Shown here piece by piece: positions 1 to 10,700 of a DNA stretch of 64,000 bases. The number at the start of each line of letters is the position of its first letter. Within the stretch, counting starts at the first letter, position 1. This stretch comes from Linyphia triangularis (Eukaryota; Arthropoda; Arachnida; Araneae; Linyphiidae). The stretch spans positions 46,760,069-46,824,068 of the forward strand of contig OZ021723.1 of assembly GCA_963978545.1 (NCBI GenBank), read 5' to 3'. The notes under the pieces are model-generated. The model did not search any database, was not told the origin of the DNA, and saw only the letters and a list, made by a program, of their open reading frames with translations. A program made the position numbers and the translations under genes.

Positions 1-649
1 AAATGGACATTACCTAAATCTATTTCAGGAGAGTGAATTGATTCTTGTTCTAAAATAATATCAATGATTACAAAACGATGAATCAATGATGCAAAAAAGA
101 ACATAGTATAAGACATGTACGAAAGATAAAAGAGACCATACATTATAAATAAAAAAAAGGGATACTTTTCCCTCACTAAAACAATCCTGTGTCCCACACC
201 GAATGAAGTCCCAACTTTGGGTTGCTCAAATTAGATCTTGTGTAGGTAAATTAGGGAGGAATCATCAGTCAGACAGTTTTTGTTGAATGTAATAATATTT
301 TTAAGAAAATGGACGACCCTCTGTAAGGAACTACAAAATAAGATAGTAATGAAGATGTTGCAAACACATCATCATGGCGAGGACAGCAATACATAACTGG
401 CTATTAAATGATATATATTTACAAATTTGGCAAATCCAACAATGAACATGCCCTCGGATTTAAAGAAATTGTCATACATAAAGTAGAAATAGATTTCAGA
501 CGTGGTACAGTTACCAAGGAAAGGAAGTTGAATATCATATGAAAGTGATCAAACCCAATAAGAATCGATGTTTACATGCAGTTGCAGTTCAAAAAATTAC
601 ACACATCAAAAAAATTTAAATAGTACCTATTGGTAAAAAAGTTATTGTC
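1..649. other. AT-rich sequence without a recognised feature
   Basis: No open frame of note, RNA gene or repeat boundary could be supported here. It is AT-rich with short A and T runs, like the introns further on. Confidence 0.5.
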
Positions 650-3108
650 TAACAAGGATTTCTTATTAAATCTAGTTTTTTAATTTTTTTAAGTTACATT
701 CAAAGTATTGCAAATTTGCTTCAACTTTTTACTTTATTATTTAGTTGAATGTAAAATTGTTTGTCAAATCAAAGTAAACATCTTTGCAAACAATTGCAGT
801 TAAAATTGTAATTTTAAAGAAGGATTATACAAAAAAAAAAAAATTGCACTACATTAATGTGCATTTTTATCAATTAATTAAAATTTTGGTAAAAATAGTC
901 GAAATCCACTTTATTGCAGAGCTGTACCATGTTTGAGATTTGTGTCACCAAACACTGATGTACTTGCACACTAAGATAAATTGATTAGATGGTAGAAGTA
1001 GCAAACTGTGCATCTCCCTTTATATTTCCCAGAGGTGAAAACAATAAATATATAATTAAAGAGGAAAATATATATACAGCATTATTTCGAACTACAAAAA
1101 TAGCTAAATAAGAATATACTTGTTTTCTAATGTGTGTACAGAACAGTGGTGCAGCTAAAAAAAAATATTCTGAGCGGTGTTTTAGGCAAGTTTAGTCTGA
1201 TAAAGCCCTACAAAGTCCATTAAAAATAATAAAATTGTAGAAAAAGTGAAAAATCTCAGAAAAAAGTACGGAAATCAGCTAAAAGCATAAGATTTTCACC
1301 CGTATTTCAGTCAATTTGCTTTCCACACGTTGTTACAAGAAAATATTATGTTATTGACTTAAAATTCAATTGTTAATTTCTACCTTAAACTTAAAAGTCA
1401 TTTCTAAATTAGATCTAACAGCTTAAAATTCATCTCTTAATTCAGATCTTAGACTATAAAAAGACATTTATTCTTTCTGTTCTAGAATTAATTCACCTTT
1501 GAAGGGAGATCTTTTTACATTTTTTTCCCATTTTTTAAAATCATATCTTTTCCCACTTGCTTCAATTATTTTCAAATATTAATCTTTCTAAGTTTTTGTT
1601 TACCTCGTTGTATTCATTTAAAACATCATATTTAATTATTTTTTCGGTACCTGAACGTGTTACAGGTATGCCGATGTGTTAGCGTTTTTAATTTTCACAA
1701 TGCCATCAATTTGAGGGCGACCGGGTTGTTTTTCGTTCATCGGGAGGTTGGGTTTTTTTTTGAGAATTTGCGGTGGCCATTTGTTTATCTTTTTTTGGCG
1801 TCGGTTGGGAGAGAGACCCGGTGTGTTACCACGCCACAAACGAGAGTCCTTGGATCGGTTTACCTCTGTTTGGAGAAAGGGGCTGATGCAATAACAGAAT
1901 TCCTGACGTCTGATTGGTCAGGCCATCGCCGTGAAGGGGAAAGAACGTCGCTATGGAAGGTCACTCTTGGGTTTGCTGCCGATCGGATAAGTCGCAAGTG
2001 TGTGCGGATTACTATGCATGAGAATGTGCCGCGAAGTCAGCCATGCCTCGGGAAGTGGCTTCCCTCCAGATTATCAAATGGATGCCTCAGTTTAAAAGTT
2101 TAAATTAATAACATAACTCTACAAGATACTCCTGATTCCGGCTGTAAATGATTTCCATCCAGACGGTCCACCTGAGACATGAGGTGACCCATCTTCAAAT
2201 ACCAACCCATCCGAAGGATGATTCCAGTAACCTCCTGACCTGACCAGAAACCGACAAAAATCCAAGATGGTTGCCTACAACGCTTCTTCATCTCTCTCTG
2301 AGTCCGCCATTGAAGGCACCCAGCCACCAGCAACTCTCTGACCACTTTCCATCCTCCCGGATTCCAGCCCTTTAAGGAACTGGTTTAGTTTCATACAGGT
2401 AGTCTGTTTAACCAAAACAGACTCGTGTAATTTCTTTTGTTTTCTTTGAATGAAAATACTTTATTTTAATGACGGCCAGATCTCTCTTCCATTAGGAATT
2501 TAAGACAGGATTTATTTATCCGGTTAATTTTAATTTGTTAATTTTAATTGTTTTATTTAATTTGAATCTTTTTTTTTTTAATTAAAACCTCACCCTGAGC
2601 GAAGGACAACCCCTTTACCCTCTTGGGTATTTCATTAGAATCTTTTTTTAATATTCATCTTGATGAATAGTTGTGTAACAGTTTATTGACTCAGTATATG
2701 TCTGTTATTTTTAATATATTCGTGATTAATAAACTAAATTTTTGGTAACAGTTGTATTCTTTGAAGAACTTTTAGTTATGTAATTGTTGTGTTTATGTGT
2801 TGACGAGTCTAAAACTTGCCATTTTAGGTACGAGGTCGTTACGTATTAATCATCCTCTAATTATTTTAAGTGGTAATTTTCACGGTAACAATTATATGAA
2901 ATATTAAACTTTAAAAACACAGACGCGTGTTGAAAAAAATTAAGGAGCTTCTTGGAGGAAAATTTGAGCATGAAAGAAATTCCCTGACTTTTCCAGAAAT
3001 ATCAAATTTTTTTAGTTTTCCCTGACATTTTCCAAACCTTTTTCAAGCATTTTCATTTTCCCTGACAATTCCAAGTTTTCCCTGTTTTCCAGGTGCGTGG
3101 CAACCCTG
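650..3108 (+). mobile_element. hAT-like non-autonomous element, copy A, split by a solo LTR
   Basis: Positions about 791-1348 and 2891-3108 align closely with the uninterrupted copy at 11579-12461, and 650-800 also resembles 5880-6040. The right terminus (GCGTGGCAACCCTG, ending 3108) matches the end of the other copy. The element carries many short TTCCCTGACA-type subterminal motifs and no transposase. CAGGGTTGCCAC-type ends are typical of hAT transposons, so the family call is by resemblance. The left boundary is uncertain. Confidence 0.65.
1349..2890 (+). mobile_element. Solo LTR, about 1.54 kb, with 4-bp target duplication
   Basis: The insert starts TGTTATTGAC and ends CACGGTAACA, so it has TG...CA ends with short inverted repeats. 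It is flanked on both sides by ATTA (1345-1348 and 2891-2894). Removing it restores the sequence seen in the uninterrupted repeat copy near 12250, which confirms both boundaries. A GC-richer stretch at about 1650-2400 contains a 148-codon open frame (1657-2103) that I take to be LTR sequence rather than a gene. A 4-bp duplication with TGTTA/TAACA ends fits Ty3/Gypsy-type LTR elements. No internal region remains, as expected after LTR-LTR recombination. Confidence 0.8.
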
Positions 3109-3144
3109 TATTAATGATACATGTTACATATTAATGAACTTTCG

Positions 3145-4030
3145 TTGCACCATTTTCTACAAGCACTTGATGGGGTAATAACAGGGCCAAAAGATTTTGC
3201 TGGTGTTATAAGGAAAGTGATACAACATTGCAAAAATTACCGATAGTTACATTTGCACCAATTACTGACGAACAGTTAACCAGATCACAATTACAAGACC
3301 TTATTACTGATTAGAGTTCTATATACGATCTGTGCTGTCAAATGATGTATGTACCACTGACCTAGAAAATATTAAACTAGGCCCTGTCAACTATTCCAGA
3401 TGGCTTACAACAGCATCAAGGTTAATAAGTCTCTACATGACATACGAGAATCAATCAATACTTTCTACAAATGTCGTTAAAATATATGCACCCGTTTGAT
3501 ATAGCATAAAAACAAAGTAGTCTTTCCAAGAAGATTCAAAACATCGGTAAAAAATGGTTGCCTATTCCAGTAATCTTGATCCTAACTTGGGGAAAATAGT
3601 GGATACAGCAATTAAAAGGAATTCTTTGTACACGCATCCAGAAAACCTGTTATTTTCAAAGATTCGAGATGATAGCGAGTCTATTTGTGAGCTTACATAC
3701 AGAATTCTTGCAACAATGGATTCAACAGAAACAGAATACTCTGTAAGGTTGTTTTAAGTTCCTGAAATAAATCTTGCTGTGGATGATTATATAATCTTGA
3801 TAAACTGGCAGAACATCACCAGAATTTGTCCACCACTTTAGAGAAATATTCCACGACAGACTTTAGAAGATTTTCTGCAGATGAAGATGAATGATAGAGA
3901 TTCATGGATCAACATTTCTAAAATCACTTGCCTTACTCAGGCTACCGAGAGATATGTAAAATTGATAACAGAAGCTGCAGGAAGTGTATGAGAAGTAGAC
4001 AACAGAGATGGTTTCATATATGTAACAATT
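3145..4030 (+). pseudogene. Decayed transposon-like ORF family 1, copy 1 (C-terminal half)
   Basis: Several frames joined by shifts and stops give one protein relic. It runs from LHHFLQALDGVITGPKDF through SRWLTTASRLISLY and IKRNSLYTHPENLL (open frame 3554-3757) to CLTQATERYVKLITEA. The same order of blocks occurs in copies at 52970-53806 and 61432-62283. From memory, this matches an uncharacterised protein family present in many copies in spider and other arthropod genomes. The function is unknown and no catalytic motif is recognised. At least four frame changes or stops make it non-functional. It begins 37 bp after hAT-like element A, so it may have been cut by that insertion. Confidence 0.7.
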
Positions 4031-4875
4031 AATTCAAAAAAATAAAATGAAGATATTAAATGCAAAAAATGACTTTAAACTGAAAATGCCTATAATTATT
4101 TTATGTTCAGTTTATTCAGTTAAAAGTTAGTACAGTAACACTGAAATAGTAAACATTTTTAATTTTGTAAACTGCTTACAATTTCAATTATACAGTTATG
4201 CATTGTTTTCTCATCAAATTCTCTTGTTTGTAGTTTGTTGGGACAAAATAAAATGTATATTAATGACCATTTTTATCTCGTATATTAATATCACATTTTA
4301 ATAACAAAAAAATTTTCAACCACGTTTATCATTATCACAGAAAAGTTTCTGGTAATAGAAGATATGAAATATTACATATTTTAATACAAACACTGATATT
4401 TCAAGGTCATTGGGACAGCAGAAGATATCACTTTAGATTTTTTTTTTTAAAACAATACTGAAAGGCAACTTTTCACACAGGCTAACTTATATTCCGAAAT
4501 TCGCTAAAAAAATAACATCCACCCTACAGTTGAATATACCACATCTTATACATTAATCGTTTTTAATGCAAGTAATTAAAAAAAAACATTTTAAATGAAA
4601 AACTATTTAATATATACTAAATATGTTAAAATATTAATTTTCAAAAGTAATTATGAAGTTAGTGTATGCCAATATTTGTACTAGCTATTTTTTATCAATA
4701 TTTTAATACTATTGTTAAAAATTTTAATAATAATTTCCCATTTCAGAAAAAAAGGAATTGTGTGAAGCAAGACCCTACCCTTCCTAGCTTTGGAGAAGTC
4801 CTCATACAAGTTAAATATTTATGATAAATAATGAAACAAAAAAGCCAAGATAAGAATAATAAATTTTTAACTTAC
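4031..4875. other. AT-rich stretch, nothing recognised
   Basis: No supported gene, RNA or repeat boundary was seen. It is AT-rich and intron-like. Confidence 0.5.
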
Positions 4876-4958
4876 TCGGATTCTCTTGTAAAAAGTATTT
4901 CACAGTAGCTCCATAGCAAAATCTCCATACAATTGCATATAAATGTCAAGTCAATGCC
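4876..4958 (-). CDS. Isolated coding exon, unidentified gene
   Basis: On the minus strand the acceptor TTTCTAAATTTCAG precedes GGCATTGAC, and the exon ends at CCGA followed by GTAAGT. Only one frame is open. It reads 27 codons starting GIDLTFICNCMEILL, ending ILFTRES, with two bases left over. Both splice sites are strong. The phase at its start (0) does not fit exon 7898-8004, which leaves two bases. It would follow the 7676-7757 exon only if that exon used a weak internal donor (AGT/GTTGAC). It therefore belongs either to the next gene on this strand or to an alternative 3' end of the host gene described below. Confidence 0.5.
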
Positions 4959-5879
4959 CTGAAATTTAGAAATAACTTTTTATGCTTAAAAACAAATAAA
5001 AAGAAAACAAGTACTAATAGTGAACAAATATTTTAAGTTAACAATTATAAACTGCTATGAAACAAAGAAAACAAAAAATATTATTCATTTCATATGATTT
5101 TTCATTTGAGTCAAGACGAGAATTACTTTAACAGACGAAAATTTCTTCAAGGAACTTAAAATAAATATATGTAGAGAAAAATTTCTTGAAATATGCATAT
5201 TGAACCGCCTATGAATAATTGACACTTTAAATATAATATAGAGCTCTCTTAAAGATGAATTTTAAATATTCAAAACCAATTACTTTTATGAATTTTTTCA
5301 GTAAAATCAAGAATATTTACAACAAGGCATTTAAAATTTATAAAATGGAAAAATTTCTCACTTTCTCCAGATGCTCAGCATTGATGTTGTTTATCAGTGT
5401 CTCACACAAAAAGGCCCACATTCTAGATTGCTTTTGCATACTTTTGAAGGAATTCAAACTATAAAAAAATATTCCAAATATTTATACAGCTGAATTATAC
5501 ATGTTTCAAAGTACATTTTATTATAGAGCTGAATTGCCAAAATGTTTCTTTCCCAAGAATGAGTTTGGTAAAAAATCAAAAAGCTGAAAACAAAAATCCA
5601 AAAATTTAATGCGTGAAACACATTTTAAGTTATATTTAAAAAAAATTGTGTTTTTCCATGTGCATTTATAACACTGCACGATCCATGTCCGTCCGTGAGC
5701 AAAATGGCTTAAAATAACGGCACCTAGACGTAGGGATATACTTTGTGCTGTCATCAGGCATGGTTTAGCTCCAAAGGGATTTAAAAAAAAAAGAAATTCC
5801 TGTAAAAGCGATGAAAACCGGCAAAAACTTCAAAATTTCAACAAGTAAGACAACTTTAAGCAATTATACCATATTGACA

Positions 5880-6075
5880 AACAGGCCAAATTTAATTAAA
5901 TCCAGTTTTTTAAATTTTTAAGCTACAAGTATTAAAAATATTAAAATCTAGATTTTTATTCATATTGTCAAGCTTGTTCAATAAAATAAAAAGCAACAAA
6001 CAATTGCAGTTAAAATAACAATTTTAAACACAGATTATTTAGAAAAATTACAATTAGGACAAATTTTCAGAGTAT
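5880..6075 (+). repeat. Fragment of the hAT-like A/B repeat family (copy C)
   Basis: The stretch from TTAATTAAATCCAG to AACAATTGCAGTTAAAAT resembles positions about 660-830 of copy A, including the CAATTGCAGTTAAAAT block shared with copy B. No termini are recognised. Confidence 0.5.
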
Positions 6076-6129
6076 TTTTATACAAAAAGATATAAAAATT
6101 TGAGTAATTCGGCATAGATTCGAATTAAA

Positions 6130-7010
6130 CGTCAAAATTTAACCTTAGCCAGGCACTAATCACGAATATGGCGGCTATCGCATTAACTGAAGTCTAGATG
6201 AATGGCTACAATTCGGTGTTGAAAATCTCGGTAATAGCTGGTATTGTATTAGCGTAAACCTTGGCGAAAATGACCATCAGTCTAACAAAGTACTATAAGC
6301 AATATCGCTTACAATACCGGCAAAAATCTAGGTATCGGCAAAAACGAACATCACAACAATGTGCATATCAGCAATAGCTTCCACAATATCAGCACAAATC
6401 TCGATAATATCGATCTTTTCTTGGTAATACTAGTGCAAATTTCGGAAATATCGAAAGTTACTACAGTACGACTTTTGACGAAAATTACTCTCACGGCAAC
6501 AGAAATATCAGTTAGAACCAAATATACCAGGGCAACTCTCAAGAATAGCGCTAATGTATTGGCGTAACTCATGACGAAAATTACAATCACAACAACGTAA
6601 ATCTCGACGTAAAATCTAGTTATCGGCAAAAATGAACATCACAACAACGTGCATATCGGCAATAGCGTCCACAATATCAGCACAAATCTCATCGCACATC
6701 ATCAATAATGCACATCAAAGAGAGAGCAATTCATCATGGTAATATCGACATTCTTTCGGTAACATTGGTGTAAATCTCAGATTTTACAAGGTAGCACTCA
6801 GCGAAAATTACTATCAAATAAACGTAAATATCAGTGTTAGAGCCGAATATACAGGAACAATTCTCAGCAATTGCGTTGTTGCATTGGCAAATACTCCGCG
6901 AAAATGAAAACCACAACAACTTAAATCCCAGCGATAACGCACGTCATAACCACACAAATCTCAGCAGAGTGGACATTACATCAATGTAATGATTAGCAAA
7001 AACAAGCTTC
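6130..7010 (+). repeat. Degenerate tandem array, period about 290-320 bp
   Basis: A block containing TATCGGCAAAAA, AACATCACAACAA, GTGCATATC and CACAATATCAGCAC occurs at 6333 and again at 6621, 288 bp later. A third, more diverged partial unit follows to about 7010. Within each unit, short motifs such as AATATCGG, AAATCTC and GCGAAAAT recur, so the array looks hierarchical. Open frames across it are repeat-derived and not genes. Confidence 0.65.
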
Positions 7011-7675
7011 ACATACCAACGTACGTTTAGACGTACAACAAACGATAATTCCGTGGATGTCAGACTAGAAAGCAAGCAGATTATTGGTATACGTTAATAG
7101 TGTGAATTAGTATGAAGGAATTTACACAAAAGGATCAAATTTCGGAGCAGTTGAAAAAGTCTAAAATGCGAGTTTAAGTGCCAACCTAACTAACAAAATG
7201 CATTCCAGTAGATTTTTGTATTTGGAGCAGGAATGCCGTAGGTTTTCCGCTTTTCCAGATCGGGTGGAAAGGAAGCTGCTTCGCGATTCAGCCTTAGAGA
7301 AAAAGTTAATTTTCTGTAGGACAGAAAAATCATGAAAAAACAATTTTTTTTTCAGGAATTAGAAAAGTGGAACTTTCTTTGAAAAAGCGGAATTATTTTT
7401 TTCTAAAAAACAAAAAAAAATGGAATTTCGCCACATGGCAGAGAAAACTCATCCCTGCTTTCCTCAAATTTTATAAATATTTCAATTCTTAAATTGAATA
7501 TTTATAAATTTTGATTTTAACAAAAGCAACACTTCAGTAATTTTTAACTAAGTCTTTAGTTGCTTAAATCTCATTAAGAAGACATTGCTTAAACAAAGAA
7601 TATGCTTAAGTCTTTAGTTACTGATACATTGTAGTGCATGCAAGAAATATGATATAGATAATCTATTAAAATAGT

Positions 7676-7757
7676 TCAGAAGCCTAATAATGAATTATAA
7701 TCAAAATTGTCAACACTTTCAAACAAGAGCTCCAGTGATAGAGCCTTCCTGAAGCTT
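7676..7757 (-). CDS. Host gene exon 11, probable terminal exon with stop
   Basis: The acceptor (T-rich tract, then AAAG) is followed by 1 + 81 bases. The first base completes an Arg codon left open by the previous exon. It then reads SFRKALSLELLFESVDNFDY...LLGF and TGA. The phase match with exon 10 is exact. An alternative internal donor after AGT (GTTGAC) would remove the stop. Confidence 0.6.
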
Positions 7758-10700
7758 CTTTAAAAAAAAATTAAAATAATAAACATAAAACAATACTAAA
7801 ATATAATAATTTAATATATAATTATTAAAGTATAATTATTTAATAAAAACCATTAATAATTTTTTAATATAACTATAAAAAAATTGAGAAAACACACCTT
7901 TCTTCATCTGTTTCCATTTTATTCAACTGCATAAGTTGTTCTTTCTTAGAGGTACAATAGTGTATCTCACAATTGATCAGATGCACAGATAACAAAACTA
8001 ATGCCTACAAATAATAAACCCATGTTTGAAAACAGTAAAACAATTGAAAAAAATAAAAAAATTATATAAAAAATTTTGGAATTTAAAAAAAAAAAAATCT
8101 TTTTACTCTCATTTTTTCAGATTACACAAAAAGTCAAAATATCCAACAATTGAGGACTAGAAATGGAAAAAGACGTCCAAAAAAGAAAATGTTTCAGGAG
8201 AGCCGCAAAATGAAAAACACTAGCATTGGTACTTAAGGCTAAGACTAAGAATCAGATTGAATTTAAACTATTGCTACTGGAGTTTGCACTTAGGGCCTTC
8301 TCCACTTTGTCTAGCTTGATCTTGAGGAAATTTTTTCGTAAAAAAAAAAGATTTTCAATATTTTTGGTACTTAGATCATTTTCCATTTCTAGTCCTCAAT
8401 TTTTGTGGGGCCTTTTTATTGTTCATAATATTTTTCTAAAATACAGAAATTATGATAACAAAGTTTTCCCTGAGTTTTAGTATATTTGTTATGCTTATAC
8501 AGAGCTGTCCTGAACAATTGAGAATCTCTGTACGTAACTGTGTATGAGTTTATTGTGTTTTATTACTAAGAAAGAGTATGAAACATGTTCAAATGCTGAT
8601 GCACCTTTAGGTTTTAACATAAATAAGCCACACATCAAAATTTCTTTCTTCATTCCAACAAAAGGTAACTGCAATACAAATGCAGTATTTTTAAAATAAT
8701 CCCTAACATTTATATGCAGTAGATACTGATCTAAATTGGGTAAAACTTTAAATGAGAAAATTTTGTTCTTAAGCCATAGGAAAAATCAAAACAATCAAAT
8801 ATTGATTCTTAATCAAATTAAACAGGACAACTTGTGAAAGTGTGTTTTACTAATAATAAATATTTATTTGTAGGAGTAATTTATACACACACAATCAATT
8901 TTCTTAATTTTATATAGACAAAACGGCAAAATTTTTATTTTTTTTAGTTTAGTGCCTCCAGTTTTGAATGAGCAATAAAAAATATGGACAAGATATGAAA
9001 CGACTAAACAGTACAAAGTATAGCATTTTATAAGTACCATATAGAGTAACCATATTTGGATATGAGCTTTTTTTTAATTTCATTTCAATGTAAAGGAATA
9101 TAAACTAAGCTTGTGAAATGTCCGTGGGCTTTTTTTTAATAAAGTAAATGTTTATATATTTCTAACTTTTATAAACCAATATTTTATTCCTTAGTTTTTT
9201 CATTATTATTTACATATTTATATAGCACACAAGGAAACAAGTTTGAAATCAAAAGATTTTCAAAATTTACCTTTGAACTTTTAGTAATAATTAAACGAAT
9301 GAGAGTTTCTTTGAAATTTTCTTCCATATTGAAAGGAAGAGGGTAACCATTCCTCTTTCCATGTTTAAGAAAGAAGATTATTCCTTTTGCAACTTCAACC
9401 TGATAGTTTTCATCAATTGTTATAAAGCTTTCTCTCACCAACTACAAAAATAACAAATGAAAGCAACTGACATAACATTGTTCTTAAATAACAATGATAT
9501 TTCAATCAAGTGAATAATTCAACTAATTTAATAACATTGCTAGCAAAAACTTTTTTTAAGTAAAATTTTCACTTGTAAACTTAATGAAGGTTTACAAGTG
9601 AAACACATCAAGTCAGTTTTTTTTTCAGTTTTGAAGTTAGTTACCTCTACAAAAGTTAGATATTTGCTGAAAATAAAAATTTATTTAGTACAGTGTTTTT
9701 TTGAAAAAAATAATAATGTTTATAAATCATGAAATTTAATGTTTTTTCTCTTTGTCTTTGTAAAGTTAGATTTTGTACTCAGTGTTTTTCACTATGGCTT
9801 AACATATAATCAATACAGCTCAGCAAACTATCTAATGTATGTACAGTTGTATTAATAAAAAATTAATCCCCTTACAGGGTGGCTACAGAATTTGAGAAAC
9901 AAAATTCCCTGACATTTCCCTGATTTCCAGAAAATTCTCTTGAACATTTCCTGATGTGCATTTCTGATGACGTTTACGTTACAGGACGTTTCTAAGTTAT
10001 AGGATAACTAAAAATCAAACAGAAATAATAAGGTTTCTAATCTATTTCGGTTGACAAAAAACACAAGGTAAGAAGAAAAATAATTATGTCTGTAAGGGGT
10101 GCAGTCAGATTGAAGTTTGAGGATTTGTTTTAACAATAAGGTGCCAGCATCCGCGATTCTAAATTAAGAGAATAACTAAAAATCTAACAGAAATATTACG
10201 CAAATAATTGTTCCACGCATAACAATGATCCCAGATAGAAAAAAAAAAAGAAGAAAAAAAAGCAGAACATCAAATTACGGAGGGAGCCATTTGGGCTTAG
10301 CTGCCAAGAATTGTAAAAGGTCGGAATCGTAGTACTCCCAAATCGGCCAACTAGACAGATATTGAGAGGCTTTTACAAAAACAAATGAATTTTTTTTAAT
10401 GGCGTCCACACCAAAAATGCAAGAGTAGAAAAAAAAAATCAAAATTCCCTGATTAAAGAGTAATTTTACAAAATTCCCTGATTAAAGAGTAATTTTACAA
10501 AATTCCCTGATTAAAGAGTAATTTTACAAAATTCCCTGACATTTCCCTGATTTTTCAAGAAGAGTGAAATTCCCAGACATTTCCCTGAATTCCAGGTTTT
10601 GTACCACCGTGTCCTTAGGACATATGTAAAATATATTAAAACTCATCATAAATGTCATCAAATTTTTGTACAGAAGACAAGACTAGTAGGGAGTTTCATT

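Noticed and set aside
1657..2103. 148-codon open frame in GC-richer sequence
   Set aside because: It lies wholly within the solo LTR and shows no recognisable protein motif; LTR leader sequence explains the composition.
5521..5754. 77-codon minus frame near 5.6 kb considered as a further host exon
   Set aside because: No acceptable splice borders in the required phase, and the neighbouring sequence resembles the A/B repeat family.
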